DNA from: Arthrobacter globiformis
Lineage (GTDB): Bacteria; Actinomycetota; Actinomycetes; Actinomycetales; Micrococcaceae
Reading direction: 5' to 3'
Assembly (NCBI RefSeq): GCF_003261175.1
Contig: NZ_QLNP01000090.1
Location: 1-64,000 of the forward strand
DNA length: 64,000 bases
Below the pieces are notes generated by a model that saw nothing but the letters and a program-made list of their open reading frames with translations, made no database searches and had not been told where the DNA came from. Shown here piece by piece: positions 1 to 7,674 of this stretch. The stretch's first letter is position 1. Each line of letters starts with the position of its first letter. The translations under genes and the position numbers were made by a program.

Positions 1-1173
1 ATGGGCAAGCCGCTGGCCGAAGCACGCGGCGAAGTCACCTATGGCGCCGAGTTTCTGCGCTGGTTCTCCGAGGAAGCCGTCCGCGCCTTCGGCCGCTACT
101 CCGTCTCCCCGGATGGCAAGTCCCGGCTGCTGGTGACCAAGAAGCCGGTGGGCCCGTGCCTGCTGATCACGCCGTGGAACTTCCCGCTGGCCATGGCCAC
201 CCGCAAGATTGCCCCCGCCGTCGCCGCCGGCTGCACCATGGTCCTCAAACCCGCGAAGCTCACCCCTTTGACGTCGATGCTGTTCGCCGCCGTGATGCAG
301 GAGGCCGGCCTCCCAGCCGGGGTGCTCAACGTGATTCCGTCCTCCAGCGCAGGGGCCACCACCGGGCCGCTGATCAAGGACTCCCGGCTGCGGAAGCTCT
401 CCTTCACCGGTTCCACCGAGGTGGGCCGCCGGCTGCTGTCCGACGCCTCCGAGACGGTCCTGCGGACCTCGATGGAACTGGGCGGCAACGCCCCGTTCGT
501 GGTGTTTGAAGACGCCGACGTCGATGCCGCCGTCGCCGGCGCCATGCTGGCCAAGCTGCGGAACATGGGCGAGGCCTGCACCGCCGCGAACCGCTTCATC
601 GTGCACGAGTCCGTCGCCGACGAATTCGCCGAGAAGTTCGCCGCGAAGATGAAGGACATGACCACCGCCCGCGGCACCGAGCCCGAGTCCAAGGTGGGCC
701 CGCTGATCGACGCGAAGAGCCGGGACAAGGTCCACGAACTGGTCACCGATGCCGTCTCCGCGGGTGCCACCACCGTGGTGGGCGGCGCGCCCGTGGACGG
801 GCCGGGCTACTTCTACCAGCCCACCATCCTTAAGGGCGTCACCGAGGGAACCCGGATCCTGTCCGAGGAGATCTTCGGCCCGGTCGCCCCGATCATCACG
901 TTCTCCTCCGAGGACGAGGCCGTGCGCCTGGCCAACAACACCGAATACGGGCTGGTGGCCTACGTCTTCACGAAGGACCTCAACCGCGGCATCCGGATGG
1001 GCGAGCGGCTCGAGACCGGCATGCTGGGCCTGAACGCCGGCGTCGTCTCCAACGCCGCGGCACCCTTCGGCGGCGTCAAGCAGTCCGGCCTGGGCCGTGA
1101 AGGCGGCCTCGAAGGCATCGAGGAATACCTCTACACCCAGTACATCGGCATCGCCGACCCCTACGCCGGCTAA
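1..1173 (+). CDS. NAD(P)-dependent aldehyde dehydrogenase, succinate-semialdehyde type (5' truncated by window edge)
   Basis: This is the C-terminal part of an ALDH-superfamily enzyme that oxidises an aldehyde such as succinate semialdehyde to the acid. The first codon in the window is an internal Met: the complete paralogue at 10269-11750 has the same MGKPLAEARGEV stretch about 100 residues into the protein. Visible motifs are the PWNFPLAM cofactor-site region, FTGSTEVG, the catalytic-Glu motif MELGGNAPF and the catalytic Cys in GEACTAANR. The C-terminus is FGGVKQSGLGREGG, typical of the gabD-like branch. The true start lies upstream of the window. The exact substrate is not determined by sequence. 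Confidence 0.93.
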   Translation: MGKPLAEARGEVTYGAEFLRWFSEEAVRAFGRYSVSPDGKSRLLVTKKPVGPCLLITPWNFPLAMATRKIAPAVAAGCTMVLKPAKLTPLTSMLFAAVMQEAGLPAGVLNVIPSSSAGATTGPLIKDSRLRKLSFTGSTEVGRRLLSDASETVLRTSMELGGNAPFVVFEDADVDAAVAGAMLAKLRNMGEACTAANRFIVHESVADEFAEKFAAKMKDMTTARGTEPESKVGPLIDAKSRDKVHELVTDAVSAGATTVVGGAPVDGPGYFYQPTILKGVTEGTRILSEEIFGPVAPIITFSSEDEAVRLANNTEYGLVAYVFTKDLNRGIRMGERLETGMLGLNAGVVSNAAAPFGGVKQSGLGREGGLEGIEEYLYTQYIGIADPYAG

Positions 1174-1409
1174 CAAGCCAGGCGCCGGCCAGCGGGCGGG
1201 GCAGACCTCCGGCAGAGACGATCCGGCACCCGTTTGCATTCGGCAGCCCTTTTAGACCACAAGCTGGGCTGGGGATGGAATGACAAATGCTCTGGGAACC
1301 GCAGTCCTGATCGCGGTCTCCATCAACTTGGTCACGAATCTGGGCCAGGATGACGTGGGGATGTCACCCGCACACGCGCTGCCGGTGACACCCTTCGACC
1401 CCTGGCAGA
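1174..1409. other. Intergenic gap between convergent genes
   Basis: About 240 bases separate the stop of the aldehyde dehydrogenase from the stop of the minus-strand hypothetical gene. A short plus-strand reading frame starts at 1280 with a hydrophobic N-terminus, but it runs antisense into the downstream gene and has no recognisable domain. I see no convincing gene or terminator here. Confidence 0.4.
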
Positions 1410-2003
1410 TCAGTCGTCAGCCTGTGTGCGCCCCTTTCGCAAGGTCTTATAGGCCGTTGCGAGCCCTACGGCCGCCAGCACCCAGGGTCCGGCGACGATG
1501 ATTGGGTCGATCCATTGGTGGTTGGTGTCGGCGCGTTTTTGTCCGTATCGGGACTGGATGGGGTGGTGGGAGAACTCGCTGAGCACTCCGGTTTCGGTGA
1601 TGGGGTTGTCCGGGTGCAGGGTCGCCAGAGACTTCAGGTGGTGTTCCGTGGCGTCCACGCGGTCAGCGGCGATGAGCAGCAGCCAATGCGCGGCCCGGCC
1701 TTCGCTGTATTTGTAGGCGTATTTCCGGATGGCGCCGGAGACCCCGGCGGGAGGCGTGGAGGTCCCGAAGACCGGGGGTAGGAATGCGTGTTCGACGGAG
1801 CGTTCCCGGGGCCATTTTTCGGGTTGGCGTTCGGGGAAGTCCCAACGCGCGCCTGTCTCGATTCCGGGTTGTTCGCGGGGGTAGGAGGGGCGGTCTGCGT
1901 GGTCGAGGTCTGCGCCCCATCCTGGGATTTGGGCCCGGAGGTCTTCGGCGGACCTGGGTGGGATGCGTTTGTTGGCAATGTATGGTGTGGCTGTCTCGGT
2001 CAT
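1410..2003 (-). CDS. Conserved protein of unknown function linked to zinc dehydrogenases
   Basis: A 197-residue protein starting MTETATPYIANKR, with a good ribosome binding site (AAAGGAG) ahead of the ATG at 2003. Its start is only 15 bases after the stop of the upstream zinc dehydrogenase, so it is very likely the last gene of that operon. The body is rich in Pro, Trp and His (IPGWGADLD, RWDFPERQPEKWPRE, VFGTSTPPAGVSG) and contains SEGRAAHWLLLIAADRVD. A single hydrophobic segment near residues 168-186 is followed by basic residues, which suggests a C-terminal membrane anchor facing the cytoplasm. I recognise it as a recurring companion of such dehydrogenases but know no function for it. Confidence 0.75.
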   Translation of the reverse strand: MTETATPYIANKRIPPRSAEDLRAQIPGWGADLDHADRPSYPREQPGIETGARWDFPERQPEKWPRERSVEHAFLPPVFGTSTPPAGVSGAIRKYAYKYSEGRAAHWLLLIAADRVDATEHHLKSLATLHPDNPITETGVLSEFSHHPIQSRYGQKRADTNHQWIDPIIVAGPWVLAAVGLATAYKTLRKGRTQADD

Positions 2004-2018
2004 GGTGCAGGTCTCCTT

Positions 2019-3167
2019 TCAGGACTGGCCGGCGACTACGAGCGGCTTGATGATGTTGTCCAGTTTGGCGGAGAAGATGTGGTATCCCTCTGCGATGTGT
2101 TCCAAGGGGATGCGGTGGGTGACGATGTCGCTGGGTTTCAGGTAGCCGTTACGGATGTGCTCGAAGAGCCGCGGCCATTGGCGTTTGACCGGGCACTGGT
2201 TCATCCGCAGGGTCAGGCCCTTGTTCATGGCGTCGCCGAACTTCACGGCGCTGAAGAGCGGTCCGTAGGCCCCCACCACGGATACCGTCCCGCCTTTCCG
2301 GACCGAATCGATAGCCCAGTTCAGGGCAATGGGGGAGCCGCCCTGCAGCTTCAGTTTCGCGGCGGTCACGTGCTGGAGGAAGTTGCCGTCCGCTTCGGCC
2401 CCCACTGCGTCAATGACGACGTCGGCGCCCAGGTAGTCGGTCTCCTTCTTCAGGTGCACCACGATGTCGTCGTACTCGGTGAAGTTGTACGTCTCGGCGT
2501 GCGCGAAGGTCCGCGCCTTTTCCAGCCGGTACTCCAGGTGGTCGATGACGATCACGCGCCCTGCGCCCATCAGCCAGGAGGACTTGGCCGCGAACAGGCC
2601 GACGGGCCCGGCCCCGAACACCACCACGGTGTCGCCCTCAACGATGTCGCCCAGTTGGGCGCCGAAGTAGCCGGTGGGGCAGGCGTCGGTGAGCAGCACG
2701 GCGTCCTCTTCGTCCATCCAGTCAGGAATCTTCGAAGGCCCCACGTCCGCGAAGGGGACACGGACGAATTCTGCCTGGCCGCCGTCGTAGCCTCCGCAGG
2801 TGTGGGAGTAGCCGTAGATGCCGCCCACCGCCGTGGCGTTGGGGTTCACGTTGTGGCAGTTGGAGTACAGGCCACGGGAGCAGAAGTAGCAGGAGCCGCA
2901 GTAGACGTTGAACGGCACCATCACCCGGTCGCCCACCGACACGTTCTGCACCGAGGAGCCCACTTCATGCACAGTGCCCACGAACTCGTGCCCGAACGTC
3001 ATCCCCACCCGGGTGTCCGGCATCATGCCGTGATAAAGGTGCAGGTCCGACCCGCAAATGGCGCCCCTGCTCACCCTCACGATCGCGTCGTTCGGGTGCT
3101 CGATCTTCGGAATGTCTTTTTCTTCGACCCGTACTTTGTACGGTCCGCGGTAAACCATTGCCCGCAT
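2019..3167 (-). CDS. Zinc-dependent alcohol dehydrogenase, MDR superfamily
   Basis: A medium-chain dehydrogenase (about 382 residues from the ATG at 3167) expected to oxidise an alcohol or aldehyde with NAD(P). The N-terminal GroES-like domain carries the catalytic zinc ligands in GAICGSDLHLYHG and GHEFVG. A structural-zinc cysteine cluster follows in the CGSCYFCSRGLYSNC region. The Rossmann motif is VVFGAGPVGLFAA. The family includes threonine- and glutathione-independent formaldehyde-dehydrogenase-like enzymes, so the substrate is uncertain. I chose the ATG at 3167 because it overlaps the stop of a tiny leader frame (TGATG); a GTG nine bases upstream is the alternative. It lies between a second paralogous dehydrogenase and the hypothetical gene, all on one strand. 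Confidence 0.9.
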   Translation of the reverse strand: MRAMVYRGPYKVRVEEKDIPKIEHPNDAIVRVSRGAICGSDLHLYHGMMPDTRVGMTFGHEFVGTVHEVGSSVQNVSVGDRVMVPFNVYCGSCYFCSRGLYSNCHNVNPNATAVGGIYGYSHTCGGYDGGQAEFVRVPFADVGPSKIPDWMDEEDAVLLTDACPTGYFGAQLGDIVEGDTVVVFGAGPVGLFAAKSSWLMGAGRVIVIDHLEYRLEKARTFAHAETYNFTEYDDIVVHLKKETDYLGADVVIDAVGAEADGNFLQHVTAAKLKLQGGSPIALNWAIDSVRKGGTVSVVGAYGPLFSAVKFGDAMNKGLTLRMNQCPVKRQWPRLFEHIRNGYLKPSDIVTHRIPLEHIAEGYHIFSAKLDNIIKPLVVAGQS

Positions 3168-3202
3168 CAGTACCACGTCCTGTAAATCGTTCGTTTCAAC
3201 AT
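3167..3202 (-). CDS. Possible 11-residue leader peptide
   Basis: In the gap between the two zinc dehydrogenases, an AGGAG ribosome binding site (3211-3215) sits eight bases ahead of an ATG at 3202. This opens a frame MLKRTIYRTWY whose TGA overlaps the ATG of the next dehydrogenase. The downstream ATG has only a weaker site of its own, so this frame may couple its translation. It could equally be chance; no attenuator structure is obvious. Confidence 0.3.
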   Translation of the reverse strand: MLKRTIYRTWY

Positions 3203-3227
3203 CGAAGGTTCTCCTGTCCGGGTTCTG

Positions 3228-4376
3228 TCAGGTTCCGGCCGGGTGGAGGACGACTTTGGTCCAGCCGTCTTCGCGGCTGTCAAAGTTCCGGTAGCCCTCG
3301 GGGGCCTGATCCAGCGGCAGTTCGTGGCTGACGATGAAGGAGGGGCTGGCCTTTCCGCCCGCGATGAGGTCGCGCAGGGCCCGGTTGTACTTCTTGACCG
3401 GGCACTGACCCGATCCCATCGTCTGTCCCTTGAACCAGAAGTTTCCGTAGTCGAAGGCCAGCTTGCCCTGCTGGGCGAGCTTGTCGGGGGACCCAGGGTC
3501 CTGGGGAATGAACACGCCTACCACGCCGATGCCGCCGACGAACCGGACGGAGTCCACGAGCCGGTTCAGGGTCAGGTTGGGCTGTTCGTTTCCGGCCGGG
3601 TCGTGCGCCTGGTAGCCGACGCATTCACAGCCCCGGTCGGCCCCGAATCCCATGGTCTGGTCCTTGACGAACTCGACAGGGTCCACCGCGGAATCGTCCA
3701 CCGGGATGGCGCCGATCTGTTCCGCCAGCTTCAGGCGGTCTTTTTGGCGGTCCACCACCATGACCTTGCCGGCGCCCTTGATAATGGCCGAGTAGGCGGC
3801 CATCAGTCCGACGGGTCCTGCACCGTAAATGACGACGGAGTCGCCCGGGTAGACTCCGGCCATCTCGGTGGCGTGCCAGCCCGTGGGGAAGATGTCGGCG
3901 ACCATGACGTAGTCGAGTTCTTTCTCCGCTGCGTCTTCGCCCAGGCGCAGGCAGTTGAAGTCCCCATAGGGCACGCGCAAGTACTCGGCCTGGCCGCCCT
4001 GGTACGGGCCCATGTCCGCGAACCCGTAGGCCGCGCCGGCGAGCTTGGGTTCGGGCTGCATGGTGAGGCAGTAGTTGGTGAAGCCGCGTTCGCAGTTTTT
4101 ACAGAATCCGCAGGCGATGTTGAACGGCAGCACGACACGCTCGCCCACCTTTACTTTGCTCACCGCCGGGCCGACCTCCACCACCTCACCCAGGTTTTCG
4201 TGCCCGAAGGAGCGGCCGGGTTCAAAGCTCGTGCGGCCTTCGTACATGTGCAGGTCCGAACCGCAGATGTTAGTCGTAGTGATCCGCACCAGCACGTCGG
4301 CGGGGTGCTCAATTTTGGCGTCGGGGATCTCCTCGACACTGACGTCTTTCGGTCCTTTGTAAACTACTGCTTTCAC
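3228..4376 (-). CDS. Zinc-dependent dehydrogenase, glutathione-independent formaldehyde dehydrogenase-like
   Basis: A 382-residue MDR-superfamily dehydrogenase, first gene of the minus-strand operon. Zinc-binding motifs are visible (NICGSDLHMYEG, GHENLGE, and CGFCKNCERGFTNYC), followed by a Rossmann motif VVIYGAGPVGLMAA. The insert with MADIFPTGWHATEMAG and the C-terminal SPSFIVSHELPLDQAPEGY are typical of the formaldehyde-dehydrogenase-like branch (FdhA type), whose members act on formaldehyde or other aldehydes without glutathione. The GTG at 4376 is preferred over an in-frame ATG 66 bases upstream because homologues begin VKAVVYKGP and an AGGAAG site precedes it. It is paralogous to the next gene, from the same length and motif layout. 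Confidence 0.9.
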   Translation of the reverse strand: MKAVVYKGPKDVSVEEIPDAKIEHPADVLVRITTTNICGSDLHMYEGRTSFEPGRSFGHENLGEVVEVGPAVSKVKVGERVVLPFNIACGFCKNCERGFTNYCLTMQPEPKLAGAAYGFADMGPYQGGQAEYLRVPYGDFNCLRLGEDAAEKELDYVMVADIFPTGWHATEMAGVYPGDSVVIYGAGPVGLMAAYSAIIKGAGKVMVVDRQKDRLKLAEQIGAIPVDDSAVDPVEFVKDQTMGFGADRGCECVGYQAHDPAGNEQPNLTLNRLVDSVRFVGGIGVVGVFIPQDPGSPDKLAQQGKLAFDYGNFWFKGQTMGSGQCPVKKYNRALRDLIAGGKASPSFIVSHELPLDQAPEGYRNFDSREDGWTKVVLHPAGT

Positions 4377-4600
4377 TGTTCCGCTCTCTTCCTGTGTCCA
4401 CCCTGCGGGGCGCGGACGTGTGCCGTCCAGGGCGCACGTCACCCGGGTACGCGTACGTGAGCCGCAAGGGAGTGGGGATACTATTTGGACCTCTGAGTCC
4501 CCCCAAAAATGGGCGGGAGGCCCAGGATTAAGGCGGCTGGCATTCCCGGAAAACCGGGCTGACAGACACCTTTGCGAAATAGGTACCTAAGGAGCCTCAA

Positions 4601-4618
4601 TACTAAGCACCCTTAGTA
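4601..4618. promoter_or_regulatory. Palindrome TACTAAG-CACC-CTTAGTA
   Basis: Two perfect 7-base arms separated by four bases form a dyad in the gap between the dehydrogenase operon and the transposase remnant. Nearly the same sequence recurs at 47655-47670 and 52118-52135, ahead of other genes, so it is probably a binding site for a shared regulator. The regulator is not identified. Which flanking gene it serves here is unclear. Confidence 0.5.
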
Positions 4619-4647
4619 GGGATGTCGAGGGGTCGCGTTGACTCATG

Positions 4648-4694
4648 GGAAAAGGTCCGCGTAGCGGGATACATTGCCTTATTGGAAAAGGTCC
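4648..4694. repeat. Direct repeat GGAAAAGGTCC x2, probable IS end
   Basis: The 11-base word GGAAAAGGTCC occurs at 4648-4658 and again at 4684-4694, just upstream of the transposase remnant. Repeated words at one end of an insertion sequence usually are transposase binding sites. I read this as the remaining left end of the element. No matching right end is seen. Confidence 0.45.
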
Positions 4695-4724
4695 AGAAAG
4701 AGGCGGGACGGACATCCTTGAGGG

Positions 4725-5240
4725 ATGGGACTGACGATGAGCCAGCGTAAGGCCGTCACGGTGATCAAGGCCCGGGCGTATGCCCGCGGGAGCAGGACAG
4801 AGAAGGTGCGGATCCTGGATGAGTTTGTGGAGCTGACGGGCTGGAACCGGGACTATGCGCGGCGGGCTTTGCGGGAGGCTTTGGAACTAAGCCCTGTGCG
4901 GGCCCGTCCGCTTCGGCCCCCGGTTTATGGTCCGCGGGTGATCGAGGCGCTGGTGGTCTGCTGGGCGGTGCTGCGGGCTCCTGCCGGCAAGAGATTCGCG
5001 CCGAGGCTGCCGATGCTCGTGCCCTTGCTGCGCCGGGACGGGAACTGGACCGGCATGCTGTCAGTGCCAGGCAGCATTGAGATGCTCGACAGGAAGCAGA
5101 AGACGACGACGATGATGGAGCCGCTGTTCGTCCGGGACCTGGGACTACTGATCGCCCTCCCGCTGCGGACTGGCGAGCCGTCCACAGCGGCCGCCCCTCG
5201 CAACTCGCTCAAAACGCGCTTCCTGGCCGCACATTTTTGA
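4725..5240 (+). pseudogene. Transposase/integrase N-terminal remnant
   Basis: The first 105 or so residues look like the N-terminal DNA-binding region of an actinobacterial DDE integrase/transposase: MSQRKAVTVIKARAYARGSRTEKVRILDEFVELTGWNRDYARRALREAL, then a CWAVLRAPAGKRFAPRLPMLVPLLRRDG block. (That is two separate motifs, each conserved in the family.) After RRDG the resemblance stops and the frame continues through unrelated sequence to a stop at 5240. The catalytic DDE core is absent, and the product is about a third of the usual length. It is therefore a deleted, non-functional copy. Translation would start at 4725 or at the ATG at 4737. Confidence 0.7.
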
Positions 5241-5607
5241 TTTCGGACAGCGCCGGAGGTGCTGTCTGGGTTTTTGTTTGTTGACCCGGTGCAGGCGGAG
5301 TTGTAAGGCCCTGCCGTGGGAGGTGCGGGATCCTAGGTCCCCGAAGAACTCGTCCACGGATTTGAGGGCATATCAGCTTGATGCGCTCCAGCCTAGAGGG
5401 GCTGGCCGGTAGGACCTGCGGGCAGCCCCCGCCGGCCAGTCTCAGGGCGTTTGCGCACGTAACAGGCAATTTTTCTGCTTCAACTGACGCGGTACCGGGT
5501 GGCAGTGGGCGGAGGAGGAGTGATCGTTCATCTGATGCAATAGTCACTGTTCTACTAGACATAAGATCCAGTGCTGGCGATCCGAAAAACGGTCGGGGGG
5601 CGCGCGT
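5241..5607. other. Intergenic region downstream of the transposase remnant
   Basis: This stretch holds the hairpin at 5246-5276 and several short overlapping reading frames on both strands, none with a recognisable domain or good ribosome binding site. It may contain debris of the insertion sequence. I annotate no gene. Confidence 0.4.
5246..5276 (+). terminator. Intrinsic terminator-like hairpin
   Basis: GACAGCGCC pairs with GGTGCTGTC (one G-T pair) around a GGA loop at 5246-5266 and is followed by TGGGTTTTTGTTTG. A 9-base stem plus a T-rich tail is a canonical rho-independent terminator on the plus strand, positioned just after the transposase remnant. Confidence 0.65.
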
Positions 5608-5649
5608 GGGGCCGCCCATGGCTACGCCCCGCCAGCCATGGGCGGCCCC
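5608..5649 (-). terminator. Strong hairpin downstream of lhgO
   Basis: Perfect 16-base arms at 5608-5623 and 5634-5649 (GGGGCCGCCCATGGCT and its complement) enclose a 10-base loop. The structure lies about 30 bases after the stop of the minus-strand oxidase gene. There is no T-tract immediately after it, as is common for terminators in high-GC actinobacteria. Confidence 0.6.
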
Positions 5650-5678
5650 GCAAAGAATTGGTACACCGCGTCCCGTTC

Positions 5679-6911
5679 CTATGCCACTTGGGCGAGGGCT
5701 TCCTCGACGATGTGTTCGGCGATGGCGAGGGAAGCCGTCGCCCCGGGGGAAGGTGCGTTGCGAACCTGAACGAGCCTGCCGGTGGAGCGGATAACGAAGT
5801 CGTCTACAAGGCTTCCGTCCGAGTTGAGGGCCTGCGCGCGGATACCGCGCACGCCCTTGACCACATCGGCTGACTCGATGGCCGGCACGAACTTGCGGGC
5901 TTCCTCAACAAAGGCTTTCTTGCTGACCGCAGTGCGGACCTGTTGGAGCGTCGCGGGAATGTTATCGGCAGCGAATTTCCAGAAGCCCGGGTACGTGAGC
6001 GTGTCTGCGAGGTCGCGGAGGTTGGGTGCATTGTTCCGGTAGTTTTCCCGGGCAAGTGACAGGAAGGCGTTGGGGCCGAGCATGACGGCGCCGTCCACGC
6101 GCTTGGTCAGGTGCACGCCGAGGAAGGGGTACCGGGGGTCCGGGACAGGGTAGATGAGCCCGTTGACCAGTGAGGAGCGCTCGGGCCGGAGCAGGAAGTA
6201 GTCGCCGTAGAACGGCACGATCTGCGGTCCGTCGTCCTTCTTCCCGGGGGTACCCGTCCGGCCAGTGACGGTGTTGGCGAGCCTGTCGGACTGCAGGCCG
6301 GCGCACGTGATGACGAGGTCGAAGGCCTCAGTGTCGAAGCCGGAGCCGGAGACCCTGACCTCGGATCCGGTCACGTCCAGCCCGGTGACAAAGGCGCCGA
6401 GACGGATCTGGCCGCCGTTGGCCTCGACGTCCTTGCCGAGCGACCGGGTCAGTGCGGGGTAGTCGATGATGGCGGTGTGAGGGGAGTGCAGCGCGGCGAT
6501 GCCTCCGGTGCAGGCGGGTTCCAGCTCACGCAGCCGGTCGCGGTCGATAATGGCGACGTCCGGGACGCCGTTAGCCTTGGCCCGCTCGAAGATGCTGTGC
6601 AGCCGGTCGAGCTCGAGGCTGTTGTGCGCTACGACCACCTTTCCGCACTCGTCGTAGGCGATGTTGTTCTCGGCGGCGTATTCGGCCAGCAGATCAACCC
6701 CGCGGCGGCAGAGCCGGGCCTTGAGCGACCCGGGTTCGTAGTAGAGGCCGGCGTGGACGACGCCGGAGTTGTGGCCGGTCTGGTGTCCGGCCAGGTCGGA
6801 CTCTTTCTCAAAGAGGGTGACCTGGGCGCCGTCGACCATCCGGGACAGCTGCCTGGCCACGGCGGTGCCAATGATTCCGCCGCCGATCACTGCAATTCGA
6901 TTCGTTGTCAT
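5679..6911 (-). CDS. lhgO: L-2-hydroxyglutarate oxidase family FAD enzyme
   Basis: A 410-residue flavoprotein of the DAO superfamily. The N-terminal FAD-binding motif is IAVIGGGIIGTAVARQL and the family signature GHQTGHNSGVVHAGLYYEPG follows near residue 45. LhgO enzymes oxidise L-2-hydroxyglutarate to 2-oxoglutarate and pass electrons to oxygen or the quinone pool. The ATG at 6911 has a GGAAG site seven bases upstream. It is divergent from a GntR regulator whose start is only 32 bases away, which suggests control by that protein. The glutarate hydroxylase (csiD) that often accompanies lhgO is absent here, so the physiological substrate could be another 2-hydroxy acid. Confidence 0.85.
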   Translation of the reverse strand: MTTNRIAVIGGGIIGTAVARQLSRMVDGAQVTLFEKESDLAGHQTGHNSGVVHAGLYYEPGSLKARLCRRGVDLLAEYAAENNIAYDECGKVVVAHNSLELDRLHSIFERAKANGVPDVAIIDRDRLRELEPACTGGIAALHSPHTAIIDYPALTRSLGKDVEANGGQIRLGAFVTGLDVTGSEVRVSGSGFDTEAFDLVITCAGLQSDRLANTVTGRTGTPGKKDDGPQIVPFYGDYFLLRPERSSLVNGLIYPVPDPRYPFLGVHLTKRVDGAVMLGPNAFLSLARENYRNNAPNLRDLADTLTYPGFWKFAADNIPATLQQVRTAVSKKAFVEEARKFVPAIESADVVKGVRGIRAQALNSDGSLVDDFVIRSTGRLVQVRNAPSPGATASLAIAEHIVEEALAQVA

Positions 6912-6943
6912 TACTTTTCTTCCGTTGCTGAAATGATGGTGAA

Positions 6944-7660
6944 GTGAAAAAACTGAGCCGTAGTACGTCCCTTACCGATCAAGCCGTGGAGCTTTTTCGT
7001 GAAGCGATCACTTCCGGCGAGTTGGTTGCAGGCGAAACGTATTCGGCCAACAGCCTGGGTGAGCGCATCGGCGTCTCCAGAACCCCGGCCCGCGAGGCCC
7101 TGCTTCAGCTGGCCCGGGCGGGGATGATCCGGATTGACAAGAACAAGGGGGCCACGATCCTCGCGACCACGCTCACCGATCTGGTGGAGGTCTTCCAGAT
7201 CCGGATGATGCTTGAAGTACCCGCCGCGGCCAGGGTCGCCCGGACCGTTTCCGAGGCGGGATTGAGCCGCATCCTCGAGTGTTTCGCCGATATGCAGGCC
7301 GCTGCCGACGTGGATGACGCCCAGGCAACCCTTCGGGCCGACCGCGATTTCCACCTGCAGATTATGGAGAATGCAGGCAACAAGAAACTGGTCGACGTCC
7401 TTGAAAACCTCCGCAATTTGGTGCTGACGAGGGGGGTGGGGACCGCCCCGGCCGCCCGATCCTGCCAGGACGTCGTCGATGACCACCTCGACATTGTCGA
7501 AGCGATCTCAGCGCATGACGGACCGGCGGCCGCAGCCGCCATGCGCCGCCACATCCTCAATACGGCAGAGCTGCTGATCGCGCAGGAAGCCGGGGACAAC
7601 CAGGAGTTCGACGCCGCCGCCGTCACCGAGGCCCTGCGGTGGCCCAACGTCTATTCCTGA
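6944..7660 (+). CDS. GntR-family transcriptional regulator, FCD (FadR) subfamily
   Basis: A 238-residue regulator. The N-terminal winged helix-turn-helix is visible (YSANSLGERIGVSRTPAREA, residues about 30-50), followed by an all-helical FCD effector domain with the metal-site pattern of the subfamily (DRDFHLQIMENAG, DDHLDIVEAI, and RRHI near the end). FCD members sense small carboxylic acids and usually repress adjacent catabolic genes. It starts with a GTG at 6944 with little ribosome binding site. It is divergent from lhgO and is the only regulator in the 5679-12611 cluster, so it is the likely controller of the dehydrogenase and transporter genes there. Confidence 0.88.
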   Translation: MKKLSRSTSLTDQAVELFREAITSGELVAGETYSANSLGERIGVSRTPAREALLQLARAGMIRIDKNKGATILATTLTDLVEVFQIRMMLEVPAAARVARTVSEAGLSRILECFADMQAAADVDDAQATLRADRDFHLQIMENAGNKKLVDVLENLRNLVLTRGVGTAPAARSCQDVVDDHLDIVEAISAHDGPAAAAAMRRHILNTAELLIAQEAGDNQEFDAAAVTEALRWPNVYS

Positions 7661-7674
7661 GCCGCCTGTGAGGA

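Noticed and set aside
1280-1501. 73-codon frame with hydrophobic N-terminus
   Set aside because: Its second half is antisense to the hypothetical gene and basic, proline-rich nonsense; no homologue recognised.
1788-4460. Long plus-strand frames (1788-3185 and 3243-4460) opposite the zinc dehydrogenases
   Set aside because: They are antisense shadows caused by GC-rich third positions; the minus-strand frames have clear zinc and Rossmann motifs while these have none.
5209-5619. 136-codon minus-strand frame in the IS remnant region
   Set aside because: No ribosome binding site, no domain, and overlaps the terminator hairpin.
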